64,000 nt of DNA, from NCBI RefSeq assembly GCF_019972155.1, contig NZ_BOVL01000010.1, forward strand, positions 151,895 to 215,894. The letters are read 5' to 3'. Positions 10,103-19,929 of this stretch are shown piece after piece (position 1 is the first letter of the stretch; each line of letters starts with the position of its first letter). The notes beneath the pieces are model-generated. The model was not told where the DNA came from. It saw nothing but the letters and a program-made list of their open reading frames with translations, and did not search any database. A program made the position numbers and the translations under genes. The DNA comes from Bradyrhizobium sp. RD5-C2. Its GTDB lineage: Bacteria > Pseudomonadota > Alphaproteobacteria > Rhizobiales > Xanthobacteraceae.

Positions 10103-11617
10103 TTGAATCGTCGCCAGTTACTCCACGGATCGGCCATGTTGCCGGCACTCATGCTTTTGCCGCAGCGGGAGGCCGCCGCGGCGGGGAACACGGTTGATGC
10201 TCCTTTCAACCCGTCGATGGTGAGGGAGCTTGCCCGCAATCTCGCCAGCAAGTCGTTCGAGGCGCCGGACGAGAAGTTGCCGAATGGCCTGACCGACCTG
10301 AACTACGATCAGTACCGCTCGATCCGCTTCGTGCCGGAGCGCGCGCTGTGGCGCGGCCAGAAGCTGCCGTTCGAGGCGCAGTTCTTCCACCGCGGCTTCT
10401 TCTACAAGAACAAGGTCAAGATCTTCGAGGTCGCCGACGGCAAGGTGAGCGAAGTCAGCTACAGCAAGGACATGTTCTCGTTCGGTGAGGCCGTGCCTGC
10501 GTTCACCGAGACCGATCTCGGCTTCGCCGGATTTCGAATCCACGCGCCGATCAACAAGCCGGACTATTACGACGAGGTCTGCGTCTTCCTCGGAGCGAGC
10601 TATTTCCGCGCCGTCGCGAAGGACGAGACCTATGGCCTGTCGGCGCGCGGCCTGTCGATCGATACCGGCGAGGCGAAGGGCGAGGAGTTTCCGTTCTTCA
10701 AGGCGTTCTGGCTCGAGCGGCCCGTGCCCAACGCGACATCCCTCGTCATTCACGCGTTGCTCGACAGCAAGAGCTGTGCGGCGAGCTATCGCTTCACGAT
10801 CAGGCCGGGGAAGACCACGGTGTTCGACGTCGAGGCATCGCTTTATCCGCGCGCCGATGTCGAGCACGCCGGCGTTGCGCCGATGACCAGCATGTTCTTC
10901 TTCGGGCCGAACGATCGCAACGAGGTCGATGACTTCAGACCGTCGGTGCACGATTCCGACGGGCTTGCGATCTACAACGGCAGGGGCGAGAGTCTTTGGC
11001 GCCCGCTGAGCAATCCGCGCGACCTCCAGATCAGCACGTTCCAGGATATCAATCCGCACGGTTTCGGGCTGATGCAACGGGAGAAGAACTTCTTCGCCTA
11101 TCAGGACATCGAATCGAGCTTCGAGAAGCGCCCGAGCCTGTGGGTCGAGCCGATCGGCGATTGGGGCGAGGGCGCGGTCATCCTGTTCGAGATTCCGACC
11201 AGGGAGGAGATCCACGACAACATTGCCGCGTTCTGGCGGCCGAAGGCGCCGCTCAAGGCCAAGAGCGAGACCAATCTCACCTATCGCCTGCATTGGGGAC
11301 CTGACGCGCCGAAGCCGCATTCGCTGGCGCGCTTCACGCGCACTGGCATCGGCGCGCATGGCGAGAACAGCAAGCTGTTCGTGCTCGATCTGTTCGGCGA
11401 CAATCTGAAAGGTGTCGATCCCAACAACATCAAGGGCGTCGTGTCGGCCGAGAAGGCCGAGATCACGAACGTCGTTACTCAGCCGAACCCGAATACGGGC
11501 GGATGGCGGCTCAGCTTCCAGTGCGCCGTCAAGAAGGATCCGATCGAGCTGCGCGCCCATCTGGCGCAGGATGACAAGCCGATTTCGGAGATCTGGGTCT
11601 ATCGATGGGCGCCATAG
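10103..11617 (+). CDS. opgD: Glucan biosynthesis protein OpgG/OpgD, Tat-exported
   Basis: This periplasmic protein works with OpgH in making or branching osmoregulated periplasmic glucans. The MdoG/OpgD fold runs from about residue 35 to the end (FNPSMVRELARNLASKSF, then FFHRGFFYKNKV, then QREKNFFAYQDIE). I place the start at TTG 10103: AGGAG lies five bases upstream and the product then opens with MNRRQLLHGSAMLPALMLL, a twin-arginine signal. The ATG at 10040 is a possible longer start but has no good ribosome site and would bury the signal. The Tat signal favours OpgD over Sec-exported OpgG. The stop overlaps opgH by 13 bases, so the two are co-expressed. Confidence 0.85.
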   Translation: MNRRQLLHGSAMLPALMLLPQREAAAAGNTVDAPFNPSMVRELARNLASKSFEAPDEKLPNGLTDLNYDQYRSIRFVPERALWRGQKLPFEAQFFHRGFFYKNKVKIFEVADGKVSEVSYSKDMFSFGEAVPAFTETDLGFAGFRIHAPINKPDYYDEVCVFLGASYFRAVAKDETYGLSARGLSIDTGEAKGEEFPFFKAFWLERPVPNATSLVIHALLDSKSCAASYRFTIRPGKTTVFDVEASLYPRADVEHAGVAPMTSMFFFGPNDRNEVDDFRPSVHDSDGLAIYNGRGESLWRPLSNPRDLQISTFQDINPHGFGLMQREKNFFAYQDIESSFEKRPSLWVEPIGDWGEGAVILFEIPTREEIHDNIAAFWRPKAPLKAKSETNLTYRLHWGPDAPKPHSLARFTRTGIGAHGENSKLFVLDLFGDNLKGVDPNNIKGVVSAEKAEITNVVTQPNPNTGGWRLSFQCAVKKDPIELRAHLAQDDKPISEIWVYRWAP

Positions 11618-13725
11618 TCACGTCGCCTCGTCCCCACGTCGCGGCAGCGGCCGAAGGCTTCCTGCCAGAAGAGAGCCCGCTCGCGATGGCCGCGGCCGAT
11701 CTCGGCCGGCCGCCGCGCGCGGTGAGCAAGCCGGTGTCGGTCGGTGCGGGCATGTTCATGCGCCGTGCGTTCGTCTTGATGCTGACCGTCGCTCTGACCG
11801 GCGCAGGCGCCTACGAGATGTACATGGTGGTCCAGGTCGGCGGCGTGACGATCATGGAAGGCATGGTGCTGGCGCTGTTCGTCGCGCTGCTCGCCTGGAT
11901 CGCGTTCTCGTTCGCCTCGGCGCTGGCCGGCTTCTTCGTGCTGCTTCGGCGCAACGGGAATGCCCTGCCGATTCGCGACGATGGTCCGTTGCCACAGCTT
12001 GCGAGCCGGACCGCAGTGCTGCTCCCGACCTACAACGAGAATCCGTATCAATTGGTGGCGCGCCTGCAGGCCATCTACGAGTCCATCGAAGCAACGGGAC
12101 AAGCGGACAGCTTCGACTGGTTCGTGCTGAGCGACACCCGCGATCCGGATATCTGGATCGCCGAAGAACAAGCGTTCGTCGTGCTCAGCGATGCCTGCGG
12201 CGGTGGGCGGCTCTTTTACCGGCATCGCGCCGACAATACCGCGCGGAAGTCCGGCAATGTCGGCGAGTGGATCACCCGGTTCGGCGGCGCCTACCAGTTC
12301 ATGATCGTGCTCGACGCCGACAGCCTGATGTCGGGCGACACCATGGTTCGGATGGTCCATGCCATGGAGACCAATCCGCAAGCGGCGTTGCTGCAGACGC
12401 TACCCATCATCGTCAATGCGCGCAGCCTGTTCAGCCGCTTGCAGCAATTTGCCGGCAGGCTTTACGGGCCGATGGTCGCGGCCGGCGTCGCGTGGTGGCA
12501 CGGCTCCGAGGGCAATTACTGGGGGCACAACGCCATCATCAGGATTCAGGCCTTTGCGGAGCAGGCGGGGCTGCCGGAACTCTCCGGGCGCAAGCCGTTC
12601 GGTGGGCATATCCTGAGCCACGATTTCGTCGAGGCGGCACTGATGCGGCGCGCAGGCTGGGGCATCTACATGGCGCCGATGCTCGGCGGCAGCTTCGAGG
12701 AAGTGCCGCCGTCGCTGCTGGATTTTGCCGCGCGTGACCGGCGCTGGTGCCAGGGCAATCTGCAGCATCTCGCGGTGCTGACCACGCGCCGCCTGCACTG
12801 GATCTCGCGGCTGCATTTCATGACCGGGATCGGCTCTTACATCACCGCGCCGCTCTGGCTTGCGTTCCTGCTGCTCGGAATCCTGATCTCGTTGCAGGCG
12901 CGCTTCATTCGCCCCGAATATTTCCCGAAGGGCTTCTCGCTGTTCCCGAACTGGCCGGCGCAGGATCCCGTGCTCGCCGCGTGGGTGTTCGGCCTCACGA
13001 TGGCCCTTCTGATCGTGCCGAAGCTGCTCGGCTTCATCCTGTTGCTGACACGGTCGGACACGCGCCGGCACTTCGGCGGCGGCTTCCGGGCGCTGGCAGG
13101 TGTGATCGCCGAGGTGCTGATCTCGGCGATGGTCGCACCGGTCATGATGGTGTTCCAGTCGATCGCCGTGGTCGAGATCCTGCTCGGCCGCGATGCGGGC
13201 TGGCAGACGCAGCGGCGCGACGATGGCGAGGTCGAGCGGCGGGAGCTCTATCGGAAGTACGGCGTCCCGACCGCCTGTGGTGTCGCGATGGCGATCAGTG
13301 CCTGGGCGGTGTCGTTGCCGCTGCTGCTGTGGATGTCGCCGGTGATCGTAGGCCTCCTGTTCGCGATTCCGATCGGCGCGTGGACCGCCAAGCCCGCGAT
13401 GCGCGCACTGTTCACGACGCCGGAGGAGGTGAGGCCACCGAGCGTGCTGGTCCGCGCCAACGAACTGGCGGCGTCTCCTGCTCACGCATCAGTGCCTGCG
13501 CTGGCTGCGCTGCGGCAGGATTCCGGCTTGCTGCACCGCCATCTGTCATCGCTTCCGTCGGCGAAGCATGGTGGACCGGGCAAGATCGACCTTCACCTCG
13601 CGGTGGCCCGCGCGCGGATCGACGCAAGCAACAGTTTCGACGAGGCCGTCGACCACCTTACGCCGCGCGAGACGCTGGCCGTTCTCGGTGATCCGGCGTC
13701 GCTGGAGGGCCTGCTCGCCAAGTAG
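11605..13725 (+). CDS. opgH: Glucan biosynthesis glucosyltransferase (inner membrane)
   Basis: OpgH polymerises the beta-glucan backbone from UDP-glucose and threads it across the inner membrane. The 706 residues contain two N-terminal membrane segments (about 53-75 and 86-114) and a GT2 catalytic domain with LLPTYNEN (139-146), the DAD metal motif (237-239), HD at 339-340 and the R-R-W sequence ending at W381. Several C-terminal membrane spans follow between residues 405 and 600. It is shorter than the 847-residue E. coli protein, mainly at the N-terminus. It overlaps opgD and is convergent with the following kinase gene, with seven bases between the stops. Confidence 0.92.
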   Translation: MGAIVTSPRPHVAAAAEGFLPEESPLAMAAADLGRPPRAVSKPVSVGAGMFMRRAFVLMLTVALTGAGAYEMYMVVQVGGVTIMEGMVLALFVALLAWIAFSFASALAGFFVLLRRNGNALPIRDDGPLPQLASRTAVLLPTYNENPYQLVARLQAIYESIEATGQADSFDWFVLSDTRDPDIWIAEEQAFVVLSDACGGGRLFYRHRADNTARKSGNVGEWITRFGGAYQFMIVLDADSLMSGDTMVRMVHAMETNPQAALLQTLPIIVNARSLFSRLQQFAGRLYGPMVAAGVAWWHGSEGNYWGHNAIIRIQAFAEQAGLPELSGRKPFGGHILSHDFVEAALMRRAGWGIYMAPMLGGSFEEVPPSLLDFAARDRRWCQGNLQHLAVLTTRRLHWISRLHFMTGIGSYITAPLWLAFLLLGILISLQARFIRPEYFPKGFSLFPNWPAQDPVLAAWVFGLTMALLIVPKLLGFILLLTRSDTRRHFGGGFRALAGVIAEVLISAMVAPVMMVFQSIAVVEILLGRDAGWQTQRRDDGEVERRELYRKYGVPTACGVAMAISAWAVSLPLLLWMSPVIVGLLFAIPIGAWTAKPAMRALFTTPEEVRPPSVLVRANELAASPAHASVPALAALRQDSGLLHRHLSSLPSAKHGGPGKIDLHLAVARARIDASNSFDEAVDHLTPRETLAVLGDPASLEGLLAK

Positions 13726-13732
13726 GCGTGGT

Positions 13733-16054
13733 TCAGGCTGCCTCACGCAGCCTGCTCTGCACGGAGCGCGGATCGCGCGGCAGAGTGATGCGGACCACGG
13801 TGCCGACGCCGAGCTTGGAGCGCAGCTTCATCGAGCCGCCGTGCAGGTTGGTGAGCGAGCGCGCGATCGCCAGTCCAAGGCCCGAGCCCTGGTAGCTCTT
13901 GGTGAGCTGGCTCTCGACCTGCTCGAACGGCTTGCCGAGCCGCCGCAGCGATTCCGGCGCGATGCCGATGCCGCTGTCGGCGATCAGCAGCACGATCGAG
14001 TCATCCAGCATCTGGCCGCGCACCAGCACGCGGCCGTGGTCCGGCGTGAACTTCACGGCGTTGGAGAGCAGGTTGACGATGATCTGCTTGACCGCGCGGC
14101 GGTCGGCGACGACCGAGATCGTGCTTTCGATGTCCGATTCCAGCGACAGGCCCTTGTGCTCGGCGCGGCCAGAGACCACCCGCAGCGACTCGGCGAGGAT
14201 GCCGGAGAGGTCGAGCGGCTCCATGTCGAACTTCATGCGGCCGGCCTCGATCTTCGACATGTCGAGAATGTCGTTGATGACCTCGAGCAGGTATTTCCCC
14301 GAGGTCAGGATGTCATGGCAGTACTCCGCGTATTTGTCCGAGCCGAGCGTCCCGAACAGGCCAGAGCCCATGATCTCGGAGAAGCCGATGATGGCGTTGA
14401 GCGGCGTGCGCAGCTCATGGCTCATATTGGCGAGGAACTTCGACTTCGCGGCGTTGGCGTCCTCGGCGCGGGTCTTTTCCTGCGAATACTTCTCGGCGAG
14501 GTCGGCGAGCTCGACGGCCTGCCGTTCCAGCTCGGATTGCGACCGCTGCAGGTCGATCACGGTGGCACGCAGGCGCAGATCGTTATCGACCAGCTTCTGC
14601 TCGTGCGCCTTGATGCGGGTGATGTCGGTGCCGACCGAGACGTAGCCGCCGTCCTTGGTGCGCCGTTCGCTGATGTGCAGCCAGCTGCCGTCGTCGAGCT
14701 GCGCCTCGAAGGTGCGGGCGCCGGGCGCCGGCACGCCGCTTTCATGCAGGCGGGTGCGCACCTCGGGCATGCTCCCGACCTCGATCACGGTCTCATAGGA
14801 TGTGCCGGGGCTGACGGCGCTATCGGGCAGCTTGTGCAGCCGCTGGAAGTGCGAGTTGCAGAGCACCAGGCGGTCCTCGGCGTCCCACAGCACGAAGGCC
14901 TCCGGGATCGTCTCGATGGCGTCGCGCAGCCGGAGGTCGGCTTCCACCGACTTCTCGGCGAGGCTCTTCTGTTCGGTGATGTCGACGGCGATGCCGATCA
15001 GATGCAGGCCGCTGTCGGCCGCGGCGTGGCTGAGCTCGCAGCGCACGCGCAGCCAGATCCAGTGGCCGCCGACATGGCGCATGCGGAAGCTCTGGTCGAT
15101 GTGATCGATCTTGCCCGAGATCAGCTGTTCGGCGATGTCGAACAGGTTGATGTCGTCGGAGTTCACCAGCGCGTTGACCTCGCCGAAGGTGAGGAGGTCG
15201 TTGCGGCTATCGAGGCCGAGCAGGGTGAACATCGACTGCGACCAGAAGATCCGGCCGCGCGACAGGTCCCAGTCCCACAATCCGCAGCGGCCGCGATTGA
15301 GCGCGGTGTCGATCCGGCCGCGCACCGCATCGTTGATCAGGTCGCCCTCACGGGCGCGGGTCGATTGCCAGTGGAAGGCGAAGCCGAGGATCAGCACCAC
15401 GAAGCTCGTGGTTGCCGACAGCGTCACCGAGAGCGCGGCGTCCGATCCCCAGATCGGCTCGTTCATCTCCTGGATGACGACGACCTGGCCGGGCAGCGAC
15501 TTGACGAGCTGCGAGATCGCCAGCGCGCCGGTGCCGCCCGGCAGCGTCATGTCACTGACTGCACCCTGCTGCCCCGGGGCGATCAGGAGCTGCGCGGTGG
15601 AGACGATGTCGAGGACGCGGTCGTTCTCGCCGGCGCCGTCGATCGGCACGCGCGCCAGCACGCGGTGGTCGGCGCTGGTGATGATGACGTGGCGGCCGTT
15701 GGCGATGCCCCAGGACGGAATGAGATCGGGCAGCAGCTCCTGCATCCGCTCGATATTGGCGAGCCGGTCGCGCCGCACCGAGGTCAGGCGGTCGAGACGC
15801 TCGGCGAGGATGTCGGAGAGTGCGGCAAGGTCGCGCTTCATCGCGCCGCGCTTCTGCCGGTTCTGGTCGATCACCTGGACGAAGGCGCCGAGGCAGATTG
15901 TGATGAGGAAGGCGATGATCAGCGTAGGAACAGCGCGGCGCAGTGCAGGCTCGGCCGTCAAGAGCCTGTGATAGGCCGGTTTCGCGATCGACTGCGCCAA
16001 TCCCTTGATCGAATCGGATTGGACACAAGCGTTCGCTGCATGCGCGCGCGCCAT
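13733..16054 (-). CDS. PAS-domain sensor histidine kinase, PleC/DivJ-like
   Basis: This is a 773-residue membrane kinase. Two membrane spans (about 42-63 and 208-229) bracket a periplasmic region of about 145 residues. Two PAS-type segments follow (about 250-365 and 375-485), then a coiled coil, HisKA with the phospho-acceptor H546 in SHELRTPLNAIIGF, and an HATPase domain with DSGIGI and GSGLGLAI. The stretch after the histidine (GLFG, then SGKYLLEVINDILDMSKIEAGR) is typical of the alphaproteobacterial PleC/DivJ group that feeds the DivK-CtrA cell-cycle circuit. The signal is unknown. No response regulator is adjacent. Confidence 0.85.
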   Translation of the reverse strand: MARAHAANACVQSDSIKGLAQSIAKPAYHRLLTAEPALRRAVPTLIIAFLITICLGAFVQVIDQNRQKRGAMKRDLAALSDILAERLDRLTSVRRDRLANIERMQELLPDLIPSWGIANGRHVIITSADHRVLARVPIDGAGENDRVLDIVSTAQLLIAPGQQGAVSDMTLPGGTGALAISQLVKSLPGQVVVIQEMNEPIWGSDAALSVTLSATTSFVVLILGFAFHWQSTRAREGDLINDAVRGRIDTALNRGRCGLWDWDLSRGRIFWSQSMFTLLGLDSRNDLLTFGEVNALVNSDDINLFDIAEQLISGKIDHIDQSFRMRHVGGHWIWLRVRCELSHAAADSGLHLIGIAVDITEQKSLAEKSVEADLRLRDAIETIPEAFVLWDAEDRLVLCNSHFQRLHKLPDSAVSPGTSYETVIEVGSMPEVRTRLHESGVPAPGARTFEAQLDDGSWLHISERRTKDGGYVSVGTDITRIKAHEQKLVDNDLRLRATVIDLQRSQSELERQAVELADLAEKYSQEKTRAEDANAAKSKFLANMSHELRTPLNAIIGFSEIMGSGLFGTLGSDKYAEYCHDILTSGKYLLEVINDILDMSKIEAGRMKFDMEPLDLSGILAESLRVVSGRAEHKGLSLESDIESTISVVADRRAVKQIIVNLLSNAVKFTPDHGRVLVRGQMLDDSIVLLIADSGIGIAPESLRRLGKPFEQVESQLTKSYQGSGLGLAIARSLTNLHGGSMKLRSKLGVGTVVRITLPRDPRSVQSRLREAA

Positions 16055-16246
16055 GCCTTAGACCCCCATCTAAGCTGATTTTTTACCCGGATCGGATGCT
16101 CCCCACGTCGCATCCGAATCATGATGATTTGAATCCAGATTTCCCGGGCTGTCGAGAGTCAACGATTCGTTAATGCGAAATAATTCTTGTCCAAAACAGA
16201 ATCAGTCAGCGCAAAGTGAGTCCGAAACAGGAACGGCTCCGTAGAA

Positions 16247-17635
16247 TTACGCGCGCGCCGGTTCTGCGTGACTGATCACACGTTTCACGGTGGGGAACGT
16301 GCGACGCAGCTCGCGTTCGATCTCGTCGACGCTTTCGTGCACCTTGATCACACTCATCGATGGCGCGGCGCGGCAATGGAAGTTGACGATCTCGCCGGCG
16401 TCGGTGTTGCGGACCCGCACATTATGGATGTCATGGATCGCGCCGCCATCGGCAAAGCCGGTCAGCGCGGTTTTGATGGCTTCGACGCGGTCCGGCGCGG
16501 CGTCGGTTCCCCATGGCAGTTCCGGCTCGAGCGGCTCGATATGGGTGTCGACCTCGACGTCCTCGCCAAAGTCCTCGCGGATCGCGCGCTCGAGCTCGTG
16601 GGCGATGTCATGTGCGGCGTCCAGCGCCATGTCGCTGTCGACCTCGAGGTCGATGCCGACGATCAGCTTGCCGCCGATGTCGTGCACGGTGACGTGGTGG
16701 ATGGCGAGGCCGGAATTGCGCGCGATCACCATGATGCGCTCGCGCACGCTCTCATTGTCGCGCGCCACCGGCACCGCCGTGAACGTGAGGTCGGCGTCGC
16801 CGAATGTCTTGGTCATCGCCTGCTGCGCCCTGCGCTTGATGTCCTCGACGCGGTCGATCGGGTAGGTGCGCGGCACAGCGGCGATGGCGTCGATGAAATG
16901 CGTGGCGCCGACCATGCGGACCCGCAGTCGCTCGACGTCGACGACGCCGGGCACGGCCTTGATGGCCGCGATGGCCTTTTCCAATGCGCCTTCGGGCGCG
17001 CGGTCGAGCAGGGTCTCGACCGTCTCCCGCGCCATGCGCAGGCCGAGCAGGGCGATCATCACGGCAACCGCGATCGCGGCCGCGGCATCGCCCCACCAGA
17101 AACCGAAGCCCGCCAGCACCAGGCCGACGATGACCGCCGCAGATCCCATCACGTCGGAGGCGAAATGCAGCGCGTCGGCGGCCAGCGCCTGGCTCTTGGT
17201 GTCGCGCGCCGCGCGGTGCAGCGCGCGGGCGCGCCACAGATTGACGCCGATATCGATGACCAGGACGATGAACGGAATGGCTGAGATCGACGGCGGCGGC
17301 GCGCCCTCGCGCAGATGGCTATAGGCCTGCACCAGAATGCCGCCGGCCAGCACATAGAGCAGGGCGATGATGAAGAGCGCGGAGACGCTCTCGAACTTGC
17401 CGTGGCCGTAATGATGCTCGGCGTCGGCCGGCTGGTCCGATACCCGCACCACCGCCCAGGTGATGATGGTGGCGACGAGGTCGATCGAAGAGTGCAGCGC
17501 CTCGGAGATCAGCGCCAGCGATCCGATGGCGATGCCGACGACGAATTTCGCCACGGCCATGCTGCCGCTGGCGAGGATCGAGATCGCGGCGACGGATGTC
17601 TTGGTGTTGGGTGCGCTGGTGCTGGAAGAGCTCAT
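16247..17635 (-). CDS. Cation diffusion facilitator family metal exporter
   Basis: A CDF antiporter moves divalent metals such as Zn, Fe, Mn or Cd out of the cytoplasm in exchange for protons. The 462-residue protein has the six-span CDF core with metal-site motifs HSSIDL and, later, DALHFASD, plus the HYGHGK loop. The C-terminal half is unusually long. After the first dimerisation domain (about 215-290) two further similar segments can be made out (about 295-370 and 385-455), where family members of about 300 residues have one. Metal specificity cannot be read from the sequence. It stands alone between intergenic regions. Confidence 0.88.
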   Translation of the reverse strand: MSSSSTSAPNTKTSVAAISILASGSMAVAKFVVGIAIGSLALISEALHSSIDLVATIITWAVVRVSDQPADAEHHYGHGKFESVSALFIIALLYVLAGGILVQAYSHLREGAPPPSISAIPFIVLVIDIGVNLWRARALHRAARDTKSQALAADALHFASDVMGSAAVIVGLVLAGFGFWWGDAAAAIAVAVMIALLGLRMARETVETLLDRAPEGALEKAIAAIKAVPGVVDVERLRVRMVGATHFIDAIAAVPRTYPIDRVEDIKRRAQQAMTKTFGDADLTFTAVPVARDNESVRERIMVIARNSGLAIHHVTVHDIGGKLIVGIDLEVDSDMALDAAHDIAHELERAIREDFGEDVEVDTHIEPLEPELPWGTDAAPDRVEAIKTALTGFADGGAIHDIHNVRVRNTDAGEIVNFHCRAAPSMSVIKVHESVDEIERELRRTFPTVKRVISHAEPARA

Positions 17636-18001
17636 GGGCGGGGGTTTAGCAGGCCATCTGTGAACATCAAGTGTCGTTCACGATGCGCAATCGCCACTCA
17701 CTTGCAAGAGCGAATCTCAACAGTGGAGTTGTTGCGAACTATTCCGAATCCAGCGTGCTGGACGCGAGTTCACGGCGTCTCACTCAGGCATCGATCCTCG
17801 TTCTCGCGGCGCGTTTGGCTTCCGGCTGGCCGGGGACCGGTGTTCCGCGCGAAAACGGGAGGACGATCCTGCTTATCACGAGACGTCAAGCACGCTACTA
17901 TTGCTTGGACGAGACCTAACCTGGGGCTGGGCGCTGGTCGACCCTGATGGATAACCGAGACGGCAGTCTTGGATGACATTGGACGGAAGAGGGACACGCC
18001 A
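17636..18001. other. Intergenic stretch with no supported gene
   Basis: About 365 bases separate the CDF gene from the next coding region. Short open frames exist on both strands, but none has a convincing start site or recognisable protein. I see no hairpin with a T-run. The promoter of the downstream gene probably lies in the last 100 bases. Confidence 0.5.
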
Positions 18002-18853
18002 ATGAACTCCACACCCACTCCGAATGCAGGTGAACCTGGTGAGCGGTCGATCGCGAGTACCGATGAGCGACTCGCGGAAGCCCACAAGCAGATCGTCCGC
18101 GCTGATGAGGAGCTCACACGCTTGAGTGAGCGGCTTGCAAAGATGGAGCGCGATGCTGCGCCATCACCGCCGGCTCAATCTGACGCGCCTTTGGTCGAGC
18201 CTGCCCCTGCTTCGTCCGGACCTGGCTCGCAATCATCGTCTGGAAGGCCGGCTTTCCGGGCGTTTGGCGCCTTGTCGCTCGCGGCGTGTGTCGTTATCGC
18301 AGCCTTGGCTTCGCAGTCGTCGTATGGTGCGAGAGCCAAGCTGGTCGTCGCCCGCTGGGTGCCGCAGCTGGCTTCAACTCCATCATCGCCACGGGATGAT
18401 CCGCCGCTTCCCGCGCAGCCCGCTCCATCTGCGGTTCAGGTCGCCGCGGCGGAAGCCGCACCGCAGCAACCGACGCCCGCGCCTTCGACCGCACCGCAGG
18501 ACGCCGCGCCGAAAGCAATGCAGGACACCGCGCCGCCAGTTCCTGCAGCACTTCCGGATCGAACCGAGCTGCTGCAAACCATTGCACGCGATCTTGCGAA
18601 CGTGCAGCGAAACATCGAACAGCTCAAGGCGGACCAGCAACAAGCGGCCCGCGAGAGCTCCAAGGCCATTGAGGAGCTCAAGGCAAGCCAGGAGGAATTG
18701 AAACGGGCACTCGCGAAGGTTTCCGAGCAGAAGACGTCATCGCCTCCGGCGCAGCCGGCTCCGACCTCGCGCAAGCCCCAGCGGACATATGAGCCGCCCT
18801 ACGCGAGAGCGCCGCCTCGAATGCAAAGGGAATGGCTCTACGACGACTGGTAA
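18002..18853 (+). CDS. Hypothetical single-span protein with coiled coils and Pro/Ala-rich region
   Basis: The 283-residue product is not recognised. The start is the ATG at 18002, preceded by GAAGAGGG; a TTG at 17969 in the same frame has no ribosome site. The layout is: a charged N-terminal coiled coil (about 20-48), a Ser/Pro-rich stretch, one membrane span (about 83-101, AFGALSLAACVVIAALA), a long Pro/Ala/Gln-rich linker (about 120-180), a second coiled coil (about 185-240, with NVQRNIEQLKADQQQ) and a basic C-terminal tail rich in Pro and Arg. This looks like an envelope-spanning or tethering protein. Function is unknown. Confidence 0.7.
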   Translation: MNSTPTPNAGEPGERSIASTDERLAEAHKQIVRADEELTRLSERLAKMERDAAPSPPAQSDAPLVEPAPASSGPGSQSSSGRPAFRAFGALSLAACVVIAALASQSSYGARAKLVVARWVPQLASTPSSPRDDPPLPAQPAPSAVQVAAAEAAPQQPTPAPSTAPQDAAPKAMQDTAPPVPAALPDRTELLQTIARDLANVQRNIEQLKADQQQAARESSKAIEELKASQEELKRALAKVSEQKTSSPPAQPAPTSRKPQRTYEPPYARAPPRMQREWLYDDW

Positions 18854-18993
18854 CCGTCGATGCGGTGATCATCGAAGCTCATCCGGCAACAGCGCCTCGA
18901 TTCAGAACTCCGCGCTTTATCGCTTTTCGGTTTTTCCCATCAGCGCAGTGGTCGCGTGGCTCGTCACAACCCGCTTCGCTAATACGCCAACGC

Positions 18994-19212
18994 AGCTACA
19001 GCGTGACCACGATCTTGCCGAGGTACTTGTTGGCTTCCATGTGTTCGAACGGCCTTGTCGGCGTCGGCGAATCTGTAGACTTGGTCGATCGGCACCTACA
19101 GCGTGCGTGCCTCGACCGCGGGCCAGATGTCCTTGCACACCGCGTCGAAGACCTCGCGGATCTCCTAGAGCGAGCGGGTACGGAAGGTGGCGCCGATACA
19201 CTGTTGACGCGC
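18994..19212 (-). pseudogene. Decayed 3' fragment of a quinone oxidoreductase gene
   Basis: The DNA repeats the 3' end of the intact gene at 21923-22891 over about 215 bases with most bases identical, for example both read GATCTTGCCGAGGT near the stop and GGGCCAGATGTCCTTG further in. In the fragment the codon for the Gln of KLQLP has become TAG, the IEEI segment carries another TAG, and an extra base near 19050 shifts the frame. It has no 5' part. It is therefore a dead partial duplicate. Confidence 0.8.
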
Positions 19213-19434
19213 CGTCGAAGAAGTTCTGTTCAGTCATGCTGCTGACGCAATCTCTGTCTTAGTCGGGCGAGAATTAAAAACACTGTGTGGGACCGCCGCG
19301 GTTCCCACAATGGTTCCGTCGCCGGAAATGGCACGAATCCGCAAAGAATTGCCCAGAGTTAGCGCCTCCGCGTTCACTCGACCATGTTTGCGGAATCGGG
19401 AACCGAACGATCGAGAAAAATCAGTCAAGGAGTC

Positions 19435-19929
19435 ATGATGCTGTTCGGCTCGAGCGCCGCAGTCTGCGGCGCCGTAGTTGCGCTCGCCATTTTTGGCCGC
19501 GCTTCTGGAAGTGAAATCGGTGCAGTTCATTCAAGCGATGTCGTCAATGCTGCTTGTGGAGATGCGATCGTCGGCGCAGCATCCACGTACAATCCGTTCG
19601 AGCCCGGCAAGGAGGAGGGCGGTCCGAGCACAGCCTCCGGCGAGCGCTATGATCGCTCGGTCTGGGCGGCTGCCATCAAGACAAGTCTGCGTCGGAAGTT
19701 TGGTGGGGTCCAATTTGGCGCGAGGCCGAAATATGCCCTCGTCGAGGCTGTAGGCAAGAAGGCCATCGTGAAGATAAATGACGTGGGGCCACTACGGCCC
19801 GGCCGCATCATTGATCTCAATGAGCGAACGATGCGCTATTTCGATCCAAGCCTGGAGCTCGGAGTCATTAGCGACGTAAAAGTTAGCCCGCTTGCGGGGG
19901 ATTATTGGACTCCGGGACCGGTCGGCTGA
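19435..19929 (+). CDS. RlpA-like double-psi beta-barrel protein, exported
   Basis: The 164-residue protein starts with a hydrophobic signal-like segment (MMLFGSSAAVCGAVVALAIF) and then has an RlpA/DPBB domain: ASTYNPF, then TASGERYD, then VKINDVGPLRPGRIIDLNERTMRYFDP. RlpA proteins bind or cut denuded peptidoglycan at the septum. Here the family pattern is loose: the catalytic Asp of the DRGP motif is replaced by the sequence NDVGP, which keeps the Asp one position differently. A catalytic role is uncertain. AAGGAG at 19427 serves either the ATG at 19435 or the next one at 19438. No operon partner is present. Confidence 0.72.
   Translation: MMLFGSSAAVCGAVVALAIFGRASGSEIGAVHSSDVVNAACGDAIVGAASTYNPFEPGKEEGGPSTASGERYDRSVWAAAIKTSLRRKFGGVQFGARPKYALVEAVGKKAIVKINDVGPLRPGRIIDLNERTMRYFDPSLELGVISDVKVSPLAGDYWTPGPVG

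Noticed and set aside
13568..16078. An 836-codon frame opposite the PAS kinase
   Set aside because: It mirrors the kinase codons and shows no recognisable protein or start signal.
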